From the NCBI GenBank assembly GCA_014190675.1, contig BJGT01000002.1:27698-91697 (forward strand): a stretch of 64,000 nucleotides of DNA, in the 5' to 3' direction. This DNA comes from Comamonadaceae bacterium. GTDB taxonomy: Bacteria; Pseudomonadota; Gammaproteobacteria; Burkholderiales; Burkholderiaceae_C. Shown here one piece after another: positions 1 through 8,995 of this stretch; the stretch's first letter is position 1, and every line of letters begins with the position of its first letter. A program made the translations under genes and the position numbers. The notes beneath the pieces are model-generated. The model made no database searches and was not told the origin of the DNA. It was given only the letters and a program-made list of their open reading frames with translations.

Positions 1-322
1 GCAGGCCAAAGCGGTGGGCCTCGTCGGCGCTGATGCCGTACTTGACCAGGCGCGGCGGCCCGCTCGGAATGTCTTGTTCGCCGGCAGGGGGAGCGGCGTC
101 GGCTGAGGCATAGGCCCGGGTGAAGCGGTAGATTAAGTCGTCTTCGATGCAGCCGCCCGAGACCGAACCGACCACCGAGCCGTCCTGACACAGGGCCATG
201 ATGGAGCCCACCGGGCGAGGCGACGAACCCCAGGTGCGTACCACTGTGGCGAGCAGGGCCCGCTGCCCGGCCAGACGCCAGTCGCGCAGGGTGCGCAAAA
301 CCATCACATCGATGTTTTCCAT
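1..322 (-). CDS. XdhC/CoxI-family molybdoenzyme accessory protein (partial)
   Basis: An ATG at 322 opens a frame of 107 codons that runs off the left edge of the window, so only the N-terminus is visible. It begins MENIDVMVLRTL and contains VRTWGSSPRPVGS and SVSGGCIEDD, two signature stretches of the XdhC/CoxI family. Members bind or sulfurate the molybdenum cofactor for xanthine- and CO-dehydrogenase-type hydroxylases (family knowledge). It follows coxG by about 30 bases and is the last visible gene of the leftward cox cluster, which fits a cofactor-maturation role. I cannot tell whether the missing part holds the Rossmann domain of full XdhC or ends early as in short CoxI/F proteins. Confidence 0.85.
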   Translation of the reverse strand, partial: MENIDVMVLRTLRDWRLAGQRALLATVVRTWGSSPRPVGSIMALCQDGSVVGSVSGGCIEDDLIYRFTRAYASADAAPPAGEQDIPSGPPRLVKYGISADEAHRFGL

Positions 323-353
323 GGCCGCGCCTGTGTCTTTGGCTGCAGGCAAC

Positions 354-935
354 TTAGCGAGATAGCCAGACCATGGCGGCGGCCACGGCGACAGCGCCCG
401 CACCACAAACCCAGACCAGCACCGCATTTGGAGCTGCCGCAGCCGCCGCAGCCGGCGCTGCCACAGCGACCTTTTCAGCATAGGCCTGCGGGTACTGGCG
501 CTGCATCTCGGCATCAAAACGCTTGAAAAAATCTTCGGCCATGGATTTGGCGGCGCCGTCGATCAGGCGCTGGCCCAGTTGCGCCACCTTGCCGCCCACC
601 GAGGCCTGCACGGTGTAGCTGAGCAGATGGCCCTCGGCATTGGGCGCGAGCAGCACCTCGGCCCTTCCCTTGCCAAAGCCGGCCGGCCCGCCTTGCCCCT
701 CGAACGAGATGGTGTAGCTCTCGGGCGCCTTGATGTCGCTCAGCGCGATCTTGCCGGTGAATTTGGCCGCCACCGGCCCGATCTTGACCGCCATGCCTAT
801 CGCATACTGGTTCTCGCCAGTGGCCTCAACCCGGTCGCAACCCGGGATGCAGGTTTTGAGTACCTCGGGGTTGTTGAGTGCATCCCAGGCCTGTTGCTGG
901 GTGATGGCGAGTTGGCGGCTGCCTTGCATGTCCAT
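354..935 (-). CDS. coxG: CoxG-type SRPBCC protein
   Basis: A 193-residue protein whose first ~145 residues form a START/SRPBCC-type carbon monoxide dehydrogenase subunit G domain (CIPGCDRVEATGENQY, FEGQGGPAGFGKGRAEV). An Ala-rich linker follows, then a C-terminal membrane span (VLVWVCGAGAVAVAAAMVWL) with a short basic tail. CoxG is thought to recruit CO dehydrogenase to the cytoplasmic membrane (family knowledge), and the tail anchor fits. It lies 54 bases after coxE in the same leftward cluster. The assignment is secure; whether the partner enzyme truly oxidises CO is not. Confidence 0.9.
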   Translation of the reverse strand: MDMQGSRQLAITQQQAWDALNNPEVLKTCIPGCDRVEATGENQYAIGMAVKIGPVAAKFTGKIALSDIKAPESYTISFEGQGGPAGFGKGRAEVLLAPNAEGHLLSYTVQASVGGKVAQLGQRLIDGAAKSMAEDFFKRFDAEMQRQYPQAYAEKVAVAAPAAAAAAAPNAVLVWVCGAGAVAVAAAMVWLSR

Positions 936-989
936 GGGGGTGCGGTCCTTGTCTGATGGGATTTGGCTGTATTTTCGTGCAGCGGGGGC

Positions 990-2174
990 TCAGCGTTTCA
1001 TCAGTGCAGCCAGGCTGGCCGCCAGGTCATCCAGCCGGCTGAGGTTGTGCACCGCCACCATGCCATGCGTCTCTTTATGCAGCACGGCCGCACCCTGGGC
1101 CAGTGGCGCATAGCCCTCAAAGCGCAGCAGGGGGTTGAGCCATAACAAGCGCCGGCTGCGCCGGCGCAGCCAGCCCAGCTCCTGCGCCAGTTGCGCCGGC
1201 TCACCGGTGTCGAGGCCATCGGTGATCAGCAGCACCAGGGTGCGCCGCCCCACCAAACGGCGGGCATGCTGCTGGCGCAGCGCGACCAGCGATTCACCGA
1301 GCTGGGTGCCGCCCGCAAAATCTTCAATCAACACGCTGGCCTGGGCCAGCATGGCGTCGGTATCGGCCAGGCGAAAGGCTGGCGCCAGGTCGGTCAGCTG
1401 GGTGCCGAAGGCGAACACATCACGGCGCGGGTGGCGGCGGGTGGCGGCGTGCAAAAAGGCCAGCAGCAGCCGCGAGTAGCGCTCCATCGAGCCCGACACA
1501 TCCACCAGCACCAGCAGCGGCAGCGGCTGGCGGCAGCGCTGGCGCCGCGGCAAGGCCATGGGCTCGCCGCCGGTGCGCACTGCCGAGCGCATCACGCCGG
1601 CCCAATGCAATTGGCTGCCGCGCTCGCCCGGCCGGGTGCGGCGTGAGTCAAATTCGGGCAGTGGCAGCCGGATGTCTCGGGCCAGGCGCTCCACCAGCCG
1701 GTATTCGGCAGCCGACAAGGCATTGAAGTCGGCGTGCTTGAGGCGCTGCTGGTCGCTGGCCGTCATGGCGGCGTCAAAGTCGACCTTCTGGTCTTCCTGC
1801 TTGGGCTGGACCTGCTGGCCAAAGGCCTTTTGAGGCGTCAGGGCCTCGCGCACCCGTGGGCGCCGCTTGCTGGGCTCGGCCTTGCCCTCGGCGCTCGGCA
1901 GCAGTTGTGCCAGCAGCTTGTGCGCCAGGTTGGGGTTGCGAAAAAAGGCTTCGAACAGCTCGCGAAACACCTCCCGGTCCTGCTCGCGGCTGACCAGCAC
2001 CGCCTCCATCGCAGCCGCCAAGTCCGCCCGGTCGTCCAGACCGACCGCCAGCGCGGCATCAAACGCCAGTGCAATGCGCGAGCTGTCAACCCGCACCCCA
2101 GCGCGGCGCAGGGTACGGCCAAAGGCGGCTAGATTGGCCGCCAGTTTGCCGGTGCGCGCGTCGCCGAGTTGCAT
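990..2174 (-). CDS. coxE: CoxE-like von Willebrand factor A domain protein
   Basis: 394 residues from the ATG at 2174 (MQLGDARTGKLAANLAAFGR), six bases after the coxD stop. A longer in-frame extension would overlap coxD and looks like its shadow, so it was not used. The N-terminal half is helical. The C-terminal half is a VWA domain with a MIDAS motif (LVDVSGSMERYS) plus the downstream Thr and Asp elements (FAGGTQLGES, LITDGLDTGE). CoxE acts with the MoxR-type ATPase CoxD in maturing the Mo/Cu site of CO dehydrogenase (known for Oligotropha). The MoxR plus VWA pair resembles the BchI plus BchD pair elsewhere in this window in architecture only. Confidence 0.9.
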   Translation of the reverse strand: MQLGDARTGKLAANLAAFGRTLRRAGVRVDSSRIALAFDAALAVGLDDRADLAAAMEAVLVSREQDREVFRELFEAFFRNPNLAHKLLAQLLPSAEGKAEPSKRRPRVREALTPQKAFGQQVQPKQEDQKVDFDAAMTASDQQRLKHADFNALSAAEYRLVERLARDIRLPLPEFDSRRTRPGERGSQLHWAGVMRSAVRTGGEPMALPRRQRCRQPLPLLVLVDVSGSMERYSRLLLAFLHAATRRHPRRDVFAFGTQLTDLAPAFRLADTDAMLAQASVLIEDFAGGTQLGESLVALRQQHARRLVGRRTLVLLITDGLDTGEPAQLAQELGWLRRRSRRLLWLNPLLRFEGYAPLAQGAAVLHKETHGMVAVHNLSRLDDLAASLAALMKR

Positions 2175-2179
2175 GAGTT

Positions 2180-3088
2180 TCAGCCCCGCGCGCCAGGCTC
2201 GGGGCGCAGCAGGTCCTGCGCCATGTCCTTGGTCAGGGCCGCCACGTCTTCGCGTTGCTTGAACAAAATGCCCGCCGTGTCTAACATCAGCTCGGGGTCC
2301 AGCACCAGGGTGTCGAGAGCGATCAGGGCCTTGGCCCACTCCACGCTTTCGGCAATACCGGGCGCGCGCTGGAAGGCGCTGGCAAAGGGCTGACTGCGCA
2401 GGCGCATGACCACCTGGGCCACCTGGGCCGACAGGTCGTCCGAGGCCTGCGGCACCTGCGCCCGCACGATGGCCAGCTCGCGGTCGCGCTCGGGGTAATC
2501 AAGCCAGTGGTAGAGGCAGCGACGCTTGACCGCGTCGTTCAACTCACGGGTGCGGTTGCTGGTGAGGATGGTCACCGGGCTCACCTGGGCCCGCAGCGTG
2601 CCGAGTTCGGGAATACTGACCTGGTACTCGCCCAGGTACTCCAGCAAAAAGGCCTCAAAGGGCTCGTCAGCCCGATCCACCTCGTCGATCAGCAGCACGG
2701 CGCCAGGCGCCGGGGTTTGCAGCGCCTGCAGCAGCGGCCGGCTGATCAGGTAGCGCGGTTGGTAGACCTCGCGCTCGACCTGGGCCACATCGGCCTCGCG
2801 GCCCTGCGCGGCACGCATGTGCAGCAACTGGGCGGCGTAGTTCCATTCGTACAGGGCTTCGCGCTGCTCCAGCCCGTCGTAGCACTGCAGGCGCAGCAAC
2901 TCCCGGCCCAGCACCGTGGCGAGTGCCTTGGCGAGTTCGGTCTTGCCGACCCCGGGCTCACCTTCGAGCAAGAGCGGGCGCTGCAGCTTGAGCGCCAAAA
3001 AAACAGCCGTGGCCAGCCGGCGGTCGGCGTAGTAGCCGGCCGCCTCAAGGGCAGTCACCAGGGCATCAATACTGGAAAAATTGGACAT
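2180..3088 (-). CDS. coxD: CoxD-like MoxR-family AAA+ ATPase
   Basis: 302 residues from ATG 3088 (MSNFSSIDALVTALEAAGYY). A further upstream in-frame start at 3124 would lie inside a terminator hairpin and was rejected. Walker A is GEPGVGKTELA at about residues 43-53, Walker B is VLLIDEVDRADE at about 120-131, and a sensor region reads TILTSNRTRELNDAVKRRCL. MoxR ATPases remodel metalloenzymes together with a VWA partner; CoxD is needed for assembly of the [CuSMoO2] cluster in bona fide CO dehydrogenase. It is separated from coxM by an intrinsic terminator and followed directly by coxE. Confidence 0.92.
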   Translation of the reverse strand: MSNFSSIDALVTALEAAGYYADRRLATAVFLALKLQRPLLLEGEPGVGKTELAKALATVLGRELLRLQCYDGLEQREALYEWNYAAQLLHMRAAQGREADVAQVEREVYQPRYLISRPLLQALQTPAPGAVLLIDEVDRADEPFEAFLLEYLGEYQVSIPELGTLRAQVSPVTILTSNRTRELNDAVKRRCLYHWLDYPERDRELAIVRAQVPQASDDLSAQVAQVVMRLRSQPFASAFQRAPGIAESVEWAKALIALDTLVLDPELMLDTAGILFKQREDVAALTKDMAQDLLRPEPGARG

Positions 3089-3100
3089 CTCAGGTACACA

Positions 3101-3131
3101 AAAAAGCCCCGCGTCGGACAACACGGGGCTT
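3101..3131 (-). terminator. Intrinsic terminator between coxM and coxD
   Basis: An 8-bp perfect stem (AAGCCCCG at 3104-3111 with CGGGGCTT at 3124-3131) with a 12-base loop is followed on the minus strand by a run of T residues (complement of the A-run near 3100-3105). It sits just after the coxM stop and before the coxD start, so it should end or attenuate the coxSLM transcript before the maturation genes. Confidence 0.8.
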
Positions 3132-3147
3132 GGCAGGACGCGCTCGG

Positions 3148-3939
3148 TCAGCCGAGCAGTTTAGCCACGGCGCGCTGGGTCTGCACGCTGATCAGGTTGG
3201 CCCGGTAGGCGGCCGAGGCATGGATGTCGGCATTGAGCTCGGAGGCGTCAATCGCCACCCCAGCGGCTGAGGCCACGGTGAAGCTTCTGTTCAGAGCGGC
3301 TTCCAGGCCGCTGTGGCGGAACACGCCCTGGCCGGCACCGGTAATTGCCACCCGCACACCGGCATCGGTTTGCGCCACAAACACGCCCACCAGCGCAAAG
3401 CGCGAGGCCGGCTGCACAAACTTCATATAAACCGCCCGCTTAGGGATAGGGAAGCTGACCGCGGTGATCAGCTCGCCCTCGGCCAGCGCGGTGCTGAACA
3501 TGCCCAGGAAGAAGTCGTCAGCTGCAATTTTGCGTGAGGTGGTGTGCACCGTGGCGCCGAGCCCGAGCAGGGCGCTGGGGTAGCAGGCGGCCGGGTCGTT
3601 GTTGGCCACCGAGCCGCCCAAGGTGCCCATGGCGCGCACCTGGCGGTCGCCAATATGGTCAGCCAAGTCGGCCAGGCCGGGGATCAGGGCTTTCACGTCG
3701 GCGTGGTTGGCGACATCCATGTGACGCGTCATGGCGCCAATCACAAGGGCATTGCCATCTCGGCAAATGCCGCTGAGCTCCTTGACGCCGGCCAGATCGG
3801 CCAGTTGGCCGGGCTGGGAGAGGCGCAGCTTCATGGCAGCAAGCAGGGTTTGCCCGCCGGCCAGTACTTTGGCGCCATTGGCCGCGAGTTGGGTGGCGGC
3901 AGCCAGGGTGCTGGGCCGCTCCAGGGTGAATGGGTACAT
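3148..3939 (-). CDS. coxM: CO dehydrogenase-like medium (FAD) subunit
   Basis: 263 residues. FAD-binding signatures are LAGGQTLLAAMKLR near residue 26 and GTLGGSVANNDPAACYP near 106, as in the medium subunits of the xanthine oxidase family. The C-terminal CO-dehydrogenase flavoprotein domain follows (FVQPASRFALVGVFVAQ). The protein passes electrons from the [2Fe-2S] small subunit to an acceptor via FAD. It is third in the order coxS-coxL-coxM, 35 bases after coxL. The S-L-M order is the one usually reported for form II clusters, whereas form I is M-S-L. Confidence 0.92.
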   Translation of the reverse strand: MYPFTLERPSTLAAATQLAANGAKVLAGGQTLLAAMKLRLSQPGQLADLAGVKELSGICRDGNALVIGAMTRHMDVANHADVKALIPGLADLADHIGDRQVRAMGTLGGSVANNDPAACYPSALLGLGATVHTTSRKIAADDFFLGMFSTALAEGELITAVSFPIPKRAVYMKFVQPASRFALVGVFVAQTDAGVRVAITGAGQGVFRHSGLEAALNRSFTVASAAGVAIDASELNADIHASAAYRANLISVQTQRAVAKLLG

Positions 3940-3974
3940 GGTGTGTGCTCCTGTGTCTTGCTCGGTTGTTGTGT

Positions 3975-6344
3975 TTATTTGGCCGCCTGGATGGCTTCCC
4001 AGACCCGGCTGGCCGAAGCCGGCATGTCCAGATCAGTCACCCCCACGCTCTTGAGCGCGTCCAGCACCGCGTTGATGACCGCCGGCGGCGAGCCGATGGC
4101 GCCGGCCTCGCCGCAGCCCTTGGTGCCCAGCGGATTGTGGGTGCAGGGCGTGCAGATGGTGTCGATCTTGAAGTCGGGGAAATCGTCGGCACGCGGCATG
4201 GCGTAATCCATGAACGAGCCGCTCAGCAGCTGGCCGGTCTCGCTGTCATAAACGCAGTTTTCAATCAGCGCCTGACCGATGCCCTGCACCAAGCCGCCGT
4301 GCACCTGGCCTTCGACAATCATCGGGTTGATGATGGTGCCGAAATCATCCACTGCGGTGAAACTGGCAAGTCGGGTGGTGCCAGTAGCGGGGTCGATTTC
4401 AACCTCGCAAATGTAGGTGCCCGCCGGGAAGGTGAAGTTGGTTGGGTCGTAGAACGCGGTCTCGTTGAGGCCCGGCTCCAACTTGTCGAGCGGGTAGTTG
4501 TGCGGCACGTAGGCGGTGAGCGCCACCTGCCCGAAGGTAACCTTTTTGTCGGTGCCCTTGATGGTGAATTCGCCGTTGGCGAAATCAACGTCGGCGTCGC
4601 TGGCCTCCATCAGGTGAGCGGCGATCTTCTTGGCCTTGGTCTCGATCTTGTCGAGCGCCTTCATGATGGCTGCACCGCCAACCGAGATCGAACGTGAGCC
4701 ATAAGTGCCCATGCCAAACGGCACGCGTCCGGTGTCGCCGTGCACCACATCAACCGCATCCACAGCGATACCCAGGCGAGCCGCCACCACCTGGGCAAAG
4801 GTGGTTTCATGCCCTTGGCCGTGGCTGTGCGAGCCGGTGAACACGGTCACGCTGCCGGTTGGGTGTACCCGGATTTCGCCGCACTCAAACAGCCCGGCGC
4901 GCGCGCCCAGGGCGCCAGCGATGTTGCTGGGCGCAATGCCGCAGGCCTCGATGTAGCTGGAATAACCAATGCCGCGCAGCAGGCCTTTGGCAGCACTGGC
5001 AGATTTGCGCATCGCGAAACCGGCCACATCGGCCAGTGCCTCAGCCTTGTCCATGCAGCCGCGGTAGTCGCCCACGTCGTACTGCAGCGCCACGGGTGTC
5101 TGGTAGGGCCAACTGTTGATGAAATTGCGTTTGCGGATTTCGTCTTGCGACAGACCCAGCTCCCAGCCGCAGCGGGTCACCAGTCGCTCGAGCAGGTAGG
5201 TGGCCTCAGGCCGGCCGGCACCGCGGTAGGCATCCACCGGCACCGTGTTGGTGAACCAGGCATCGACCTCGACGTAGATCTGCGGGCAGGTGTACTGGCC
5301 GGCCAGCAGCGTGGCGTACAAAATAGTGGGCACGGCGGTGGAGAAGGTGGACAGGTAAGCGCCCAGGTTGGCGTCGGTATGCACCCGCATCGCCAGGAAC
5401 TTGCCATTGGCATCCATCGCCATCTCGGCGTGGCTGACATGGTCGCGGCCATGGGCATCAGTCAGGAAAGACTCGGAGCGCTCGCAGGTCCACTTGATGC
5501 TGCGGTTGACCTGCTTGGCCGCCCAGGTCAGGGCCACATCCTCGGCGTACAGGTAGATCTTCGAGCCGAAGCCGCCACCCACGTCGGGCGCAATCACGCG
5601 CACCTTGTGCTCGGGCAGGCCCAACACAAAGGCGGTCATCAGCAGCCGCTCGACATGCGGGTTCTGATTGGCCACATACAGGGTGTACTCCTCGGTGGCC
5701 CGGCTGTAGCTGCCAATCGCAGCGCGCGGCTCCATGGCGTTGGGCACCAAGCGGTTATTGACCAGGTCAAGCTTGGTGATGTGGGCCGCCGTGGCAAAGG
5801 CAGCATCCACCTGCGCCTTGTCACCGAGCGCCCACTTGTAGCAATGGTTGTCCGGCGCGACCTCGTGCAGCGGCACCGCTTTGGCAGCGTCACGCACATC
5901 CACCACCGCGCTTAGCGGTTGGTAATCCACCTCCACGGCTTCGGCAGCGTTTTTGGCCTGCTCCAGGGTCTCGGCAATCACCATCGCCACCTGGTCGCCC
6001 ACGTGGCGGGCACGTCCCAGCGCCAGCACCGGGTGCGGCGGCTCCTTCATGGGTGAACCGTCGGGGTTGTTGATCAACCATCCGCACGGCAGGCCACCCA
6101 TCTTGCCCTCGAGGTCCTTGCCAATGAAAATTTTCACCACGCCGGGCATGGCGTTGGCACGGGTCAGGTCAATGCCCTTGATCAGCGCATGCGCATGCGG
6201 GCTGCGAACAAACACCGCATAGGTCTGGGCGGCAAACGTGATGTCGTCGGTGTACTGACCGGCCCCGGTGAGGAAGCGGTAGTCTTCCTTGCGGCGCACA
6301 GCCTCGCCAATGTGCGGCAGTTTGGAAAAATCGGATGCGCCCAT
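3975..6344 (-). CDS. coxL: Form II-type CO dehydrogenase large subunit (molybdopterin hydroxylase)
   Basis: 789 residues, the usual length of a CoxL/aldehyde oxidase large subunit. Mo-cofactor motifs include [31 protein letters not shown] and [16 protein letters not shown], the last holding the catalytic Glu. The active-site loop at about residue 372 reads AYRGAGR, which is the form II signature. True form I CO dehydrogenases carry AYxCSFR with the Cu-ligating Cys, and that Cys is absent here. The enzyme is therefore a Mo hydroxylase of uncertain substrate; some form II enzymes have been credited with weak CO oxidation. Its neighbours coxS, M, D, E and G and the XdhC-family gene are the normal partners and maturation set. 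Confidence 0.9.
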   Translation of the reverse strand: MGASDFSKLPHIGEAVRRKEDYRFLTGAGQYTDDITFAAQTYAVFVRSPHAHALIKGIDLTRANAMPGVVKIFIGKDLEGKMGGLPCGWLINNPDGSPMKEPPHPVLALGRARHVGDQVAMVIAETLEQAKNAAEAVEVDYQPLSAVVDVRDAAKAVPLHEVAPDNHCYKWALGDKAQVDAAFATAAHITKLDLVNNRLVPNAMEPRAAIGSYSRATEEYTLYVANQNPHVERLLMTAFVLGLPEHKVRVIAPDVGGGFGSKIYLYAEDVALTWAAKQVNRSIKWTCERSESFLTDAHGRDHVSHAEMAMDANGKFLAMRVHTDANLGAYLSTFSTAVPTILYATLLAGQYTCPQIYVEVDAWFTNTVPVDAYRGAGRPEATYLLERLVTRCGWELGLSQDEIRKRNFINSWPYQTPVALQYDVGDYRGCMDKAEALADVAGFAMRKSASAAKGLLRGIGYSSYIEACGIAPSNIAGALGARAGLFECGEIRVHPTGSVTVFTGSHSHGQGHETTFAQVVAARLGIAVDAVDVVHGDTGRVPFGMGTYGSRSISVGGAAIMKALDKIETKAKKIAAHLMEASDADVDFANGEFTIKGTDKKVTFGQVALTAYVPHNYPLDKLEPGLNETAFYDPTNFTFPAGTYICEVEIDPATGTTRLASFTAVDDFGTIINPMIVEGQVHGGLVQGIGQALIENCVYDSETGQLLSGSFMDYAMPRADDFPDFKIDTICTPCTHNPLGTKGCGEAGAIGSPPAVINAVLDALKSVGVTDLDMPASASRVWEAIQAAK

Positions 6345-6356
6345 GATGTGTCTCCT

Positions 6357-6827
6357 TTATCGGGCAGCCATGGCCGCCTGGCCCTGCTGCACGGATTTGA
6401 CGATGTTCTGGTAGCCGGTGCAGCGGCAGATATTGCCCTCCAGCAAGGCGCGGATGTCGTCCGCGTTTGCCTTGGGGTAGTGCATGCAGAGATCGACCGC
6501 GCTCATCACCATGCCGGTGGTACAAAACCCGCACTGCAGCCCATGGCACTCTTTAAACGCAGCCTGCATTGGGTGCATAGTGCCGTCGGCAGCGGCCAAC
6601 CCTTCGATGGTGGTGATCTCAGACCCGTCGGCCTGGGCCGCCAGCACGTTGCAGGATTTAATGGATCGCCCGTCCATGATCACGGTACAGGCGCCGCACT
6701 GTGCGGTGTCGCAGCCGACATGGGTGCCGGTGAGCTTGAGCTGCTCACGCAACACCTGCACCAGCAGAGTGTTGGGCGGAACCTCGAGGGCCGCAGACTT
6801 GCCGTTAACCTTGAACTGAACATGCAT
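6357..6827 (-). CDS. coxS: CO dehydrogenase-like small [2Fe-2S] subunit
   Basis: 156 residues. The N-terminal plant-type ferredoxin domain has ligands C39, C44, C47 and C59 (GCDTAQCGACTVI, SIKSCN). The C-terminal helical domain binds the second cluster through QCGFCTTGM near residue 100 and ICRCTGYQN near 136. It relays electrons between the Mo site in CoxL and FAD in CoxM. It is the first gene of the leftward cox operon, ends 12 bases before coxL, and has a purine-rich ribosome-binding site (CAGGAGATC) just upstream of ATG 6827. Confidence 0.95.
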   Translation of the reverse strand: MHVQFKVNGKSAALEVPPNTLLVQVLREQLKLTGTHVGCDTAQCGACTVIMDGRSIKSCNVLAAQADGSEITTIEGLAAADGTMHPMQAAFKECHGLQCGFCTTGMVMSAVDLCMHYPKANADDIRALLEGNICRCTGYQNIVKSVQQGQAAMAAR

Positions 6828-6940
6828 GGCTGATCTCCTGAAGTAAACGTTTTAAAACTTATCTTGGTCTTGCTGCATTATTGACCCTTCCGACCAACAT
6901 GGGCCTAGGGAAGACCCTTGTATCTAGCGAACTGGCAGGG

Positions 6941-8848
6941 CTAGGCGCAAGCCCAGCGGTGGAGCAAATTGGCCTCAAACTCCTCAGCTGGCAGCGCCTG
7001 GCTGAACAAAAAACCCTGGTAGTTACTGCAGCCGTTGTTTTGCAGAATCTCCCGGCTGACCTGGGTCTCGACGCCCTCGGCCACCACTTCCAGCCCGAGC
7101 TTGGTGGCCAGGCTGATGATGGTGCTCACCAGCACCAAATCAGCGTCGCTGTCAGACAGGGTTTGAATCAGAGAGCGGTCTATCTTGACCTGTCGCAGGG
7201 GCAAACGCCTGAGATGGGTCAAGGGTGACAGGCCGGCACCAAAGTTGTCCATGGCGATGCACACCCCAAGGTCCGCCACCTGGGCCATTTTGTGGGCCAC
7301 AGCGCCAGGGTCGTTATTGAGCATTTTTTCACTGAATTCCAGCGCCAGCCGGCTGGGCTGAAATGGGTTGGCCGCCAGCAGGCCGACGAGTTCAGACAGA
7401 AAACCTTCCTGCAGGAATTGCACCAGGCTGATGTTGACCGACAGGCGTAAATTGGCCCGGCCCGGCTCCCCGGCCCACCGGACCAGTTGCTGGCAGGCGG
7501 CCTCGAGCACCCAGGCCCCGATCGGGCCAATCAAACCGGTCTCCTCGGCCACGCGCATGAAATCCTCCGGCTTGAGCAGACCCCGCTGGGGATGCTGCCA
7601 GCGCAGCAGCATCTCCGCTCCCAGCAATTGGCCGGACAGATCAACCAGCGGCAAAAGGTGCAAACGCAATTGGCCTGCACTCAGTGCCCGGCTGAGTTCG
7701 GCTTCAAACCGGGCGCGACCTGCCATGCGCTGCTCAACATCGGCTGAAAAAAAGACCACCCGGTTTCGGCCCAGTGACTTAGCTTGGTACATGGCCGAGT
7801 CGGCCCGCTGCAGCAGAGTGTCAACCGCAACACGCTCGCCGCAAAACAAAGCCACGCCAAAGCTGGCGGTCACAAAAACCTCGGTGCCCGCCACAAGAAA
7901 AGCCTTGGCCAGGGCCAAGCGACATTTCTCTGCGATGGCTCCGGCCTGCTGCGCGGCAAGGCCAGGGTCCTGGCTCAGCCGCTCGAGCACCAGCACCAAC
8001 TCGTCGCCGCCCTGCCTTGCCACGGTGTCGCCAAGCCGGACGCAGGCCCGCAGTGCCTGCGCCGACTGCACCAGCAAATCATCCCCCGCTGCATGGCCCA
8101 GGCTGTCGTTGATCAGCTTGAAATTGTCCAGGTCAAGAAAAACCAAGGCCCCGTGTTTGCCGGTACGCAAACTGCTGAGCAGGGCTTGCTCGATGCGGTC
8201 TTGCATCAGCCGGCGGTTTGGCAGGGCGGTCAGGTCGTCAAAAAAAGCCAAGTGATGGGCCCGGGCTTCGGTCAGCTTGCGGCCCGAGACATTGCGCAAA
8301 AAGACCACCAGGTAGCGCTCCGCGACACGGGTGGCGGTGATCTCCAGGTCAATCCAGTCGCCATCCCGGTGCTGGTGTCTGGTTTCAAAACTTTCAGTGC
8401 CGCTGGCCAAAATGCGTTTGATCTGGGCTCGAACCTGCTCGGCACTCGCCACCGCCTCGAAGTCAGCAATGTTCTTGGCCAAGATTTCAGCCCGGGTGTA
8501 GCCCACCATGCGGCAATAGTTTTGGTTAATGTCAAGAAAGCGGCCATTGCGGTCCAGAATCCAGTAGCCATCCCTGCCGCTGCTGAGGGCTGTCTCAGCG
8601 ATGTCCAGGCGTAGCAGCAGGCGCAACAGGTAGGCCCAGCCGGCCATCGCCGACAGAGAGACGGCCCCCAACATGCACACCAGCGCCACCACCGGGCCTG
8701 CACCGGTTTCGATTGAACCCTTTTCCAGCGCTGCCACGCCAAGCGCCGCCAGGCCGTACAGGCTGGCCAATGCCAGCAGCGGGATTGCGGCAGTCTGCAT
8801 CAGCAGGGCCCGGGTATTGACCTTTACCCACGGTGCCAAAGGCGTCAT
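6941..8848 (-). CDS. Membrane PAS-GGDEF-EAL cyclic-di-GMP protein
   Basis: 635 residues. Two predicted membrane spans (about 13-33 and 52-74) precede a PAS domain (YWILDRNGRFLDINQNYC, about 90-190), a GGDEF domain (DDLTALPNRRLMQDR; active loop RQGGDELVLV) and an EAL domain (GAEMLLRWQHP through VAEGVET and YQGFLF). The signatures are altered: GGDEL for GGDEF, EML for EAL, and MDNFGAG where active phosphodiesterases have DDFGTG. The general catalytic Glu, Lys and Gln positions (VAEGVE, VKIDRS, YQG) remain. It probably senses a ligand or redox state and makes or breaks c-di-GMP, possibly with one domain only regulatory. It sits alone between tupA and coxS with gaps of about 110-150 bases on each side. 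Confidence 0.9.
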   Translation of the reverse strand: MTPLAPWVKVNTRALLMQTAAIPLLALASLYGLAALGVAALEKGSIETGAGPVVALVCMLGAVSLSAMAGWAYLLRLLLRLDIAETALSSGRDGYWILDRNGRFLDINQNYCRMVGYTRAEILAKNIADFEAVASAEQVRAQIKRILASGTESFETRHQHRDGDWIDLEITATRVAERYLVVFLRNVSGRKLTEARAHHLAFFDDLTALPNRRLMQDRIEQALLSSLRTGKHGALVFLDLDNFKLINDSLGHAAGDDLLVQSAQALRACVRLGDTVARQGGDELVLVLERLSQDPGLAAQQAGAIAEKCRLALAKAFLVAGTEVFVTASFGVALFCGERVAVDTLLQRADSAMYQAKSLGRNRVVFFSADVEQRMAGRARFEAELSRALSAGQLRLHLLPLVDLSGQLLGAEMLLRWQHPQRGLLKPEDFMRVAEETGLIGPIGAWVLEAACQQLVRWAGEPGRANLRLSVNISLVQFLQEGFLSELVGLLAANPFQPSRLALEFSEKMLNNDPGAVAHKMAQVADLGVCIAMDNFGAGLSPLTHLRRLPLRQVKIDRSLIQTLSDSDADLVLVSTIISLATKLGLEVVAEGVETQVSREILQNNGCSNYQGFLFSQALPAEEFEANLLHRWACA

Positions 8849-8970
8849 GTGCGTTTATTCAATCAGTTGCATCAACTCGGCCGCTGTTGGAAAACAAGGG
8901 GCTGTTTCATACGGCCAAATTGTCTACCGGGCCCAAACACTGATTTGTAAAAAAAATTTACTTCCTGTCA

Positions 8971-8990
8971 GCCGATCTGGGGCATCGGTC
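8971..8990 (-). terminator. Weak hairpin downstream of tupA
   Basis: A short stem (CCGAT at 8972-8976 with ATCGG at 8984-8988) lies five bases past the tupA stop. A run of eight T residues on the minus strand follows only after a gap of about 15 bases. This is not a textbook terminator, so confidence is low. Confidence 0.3.
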
Positions 8991-8995
8991 TGCGC

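Noticed and set aside
4740-5915. A 391-codon open frame on the plus strand inside coxL
   Set aside because: It is antisense to the well-supported coxL and shows no recognisable domain; GC-rich genes commonly leave such shadow frames.
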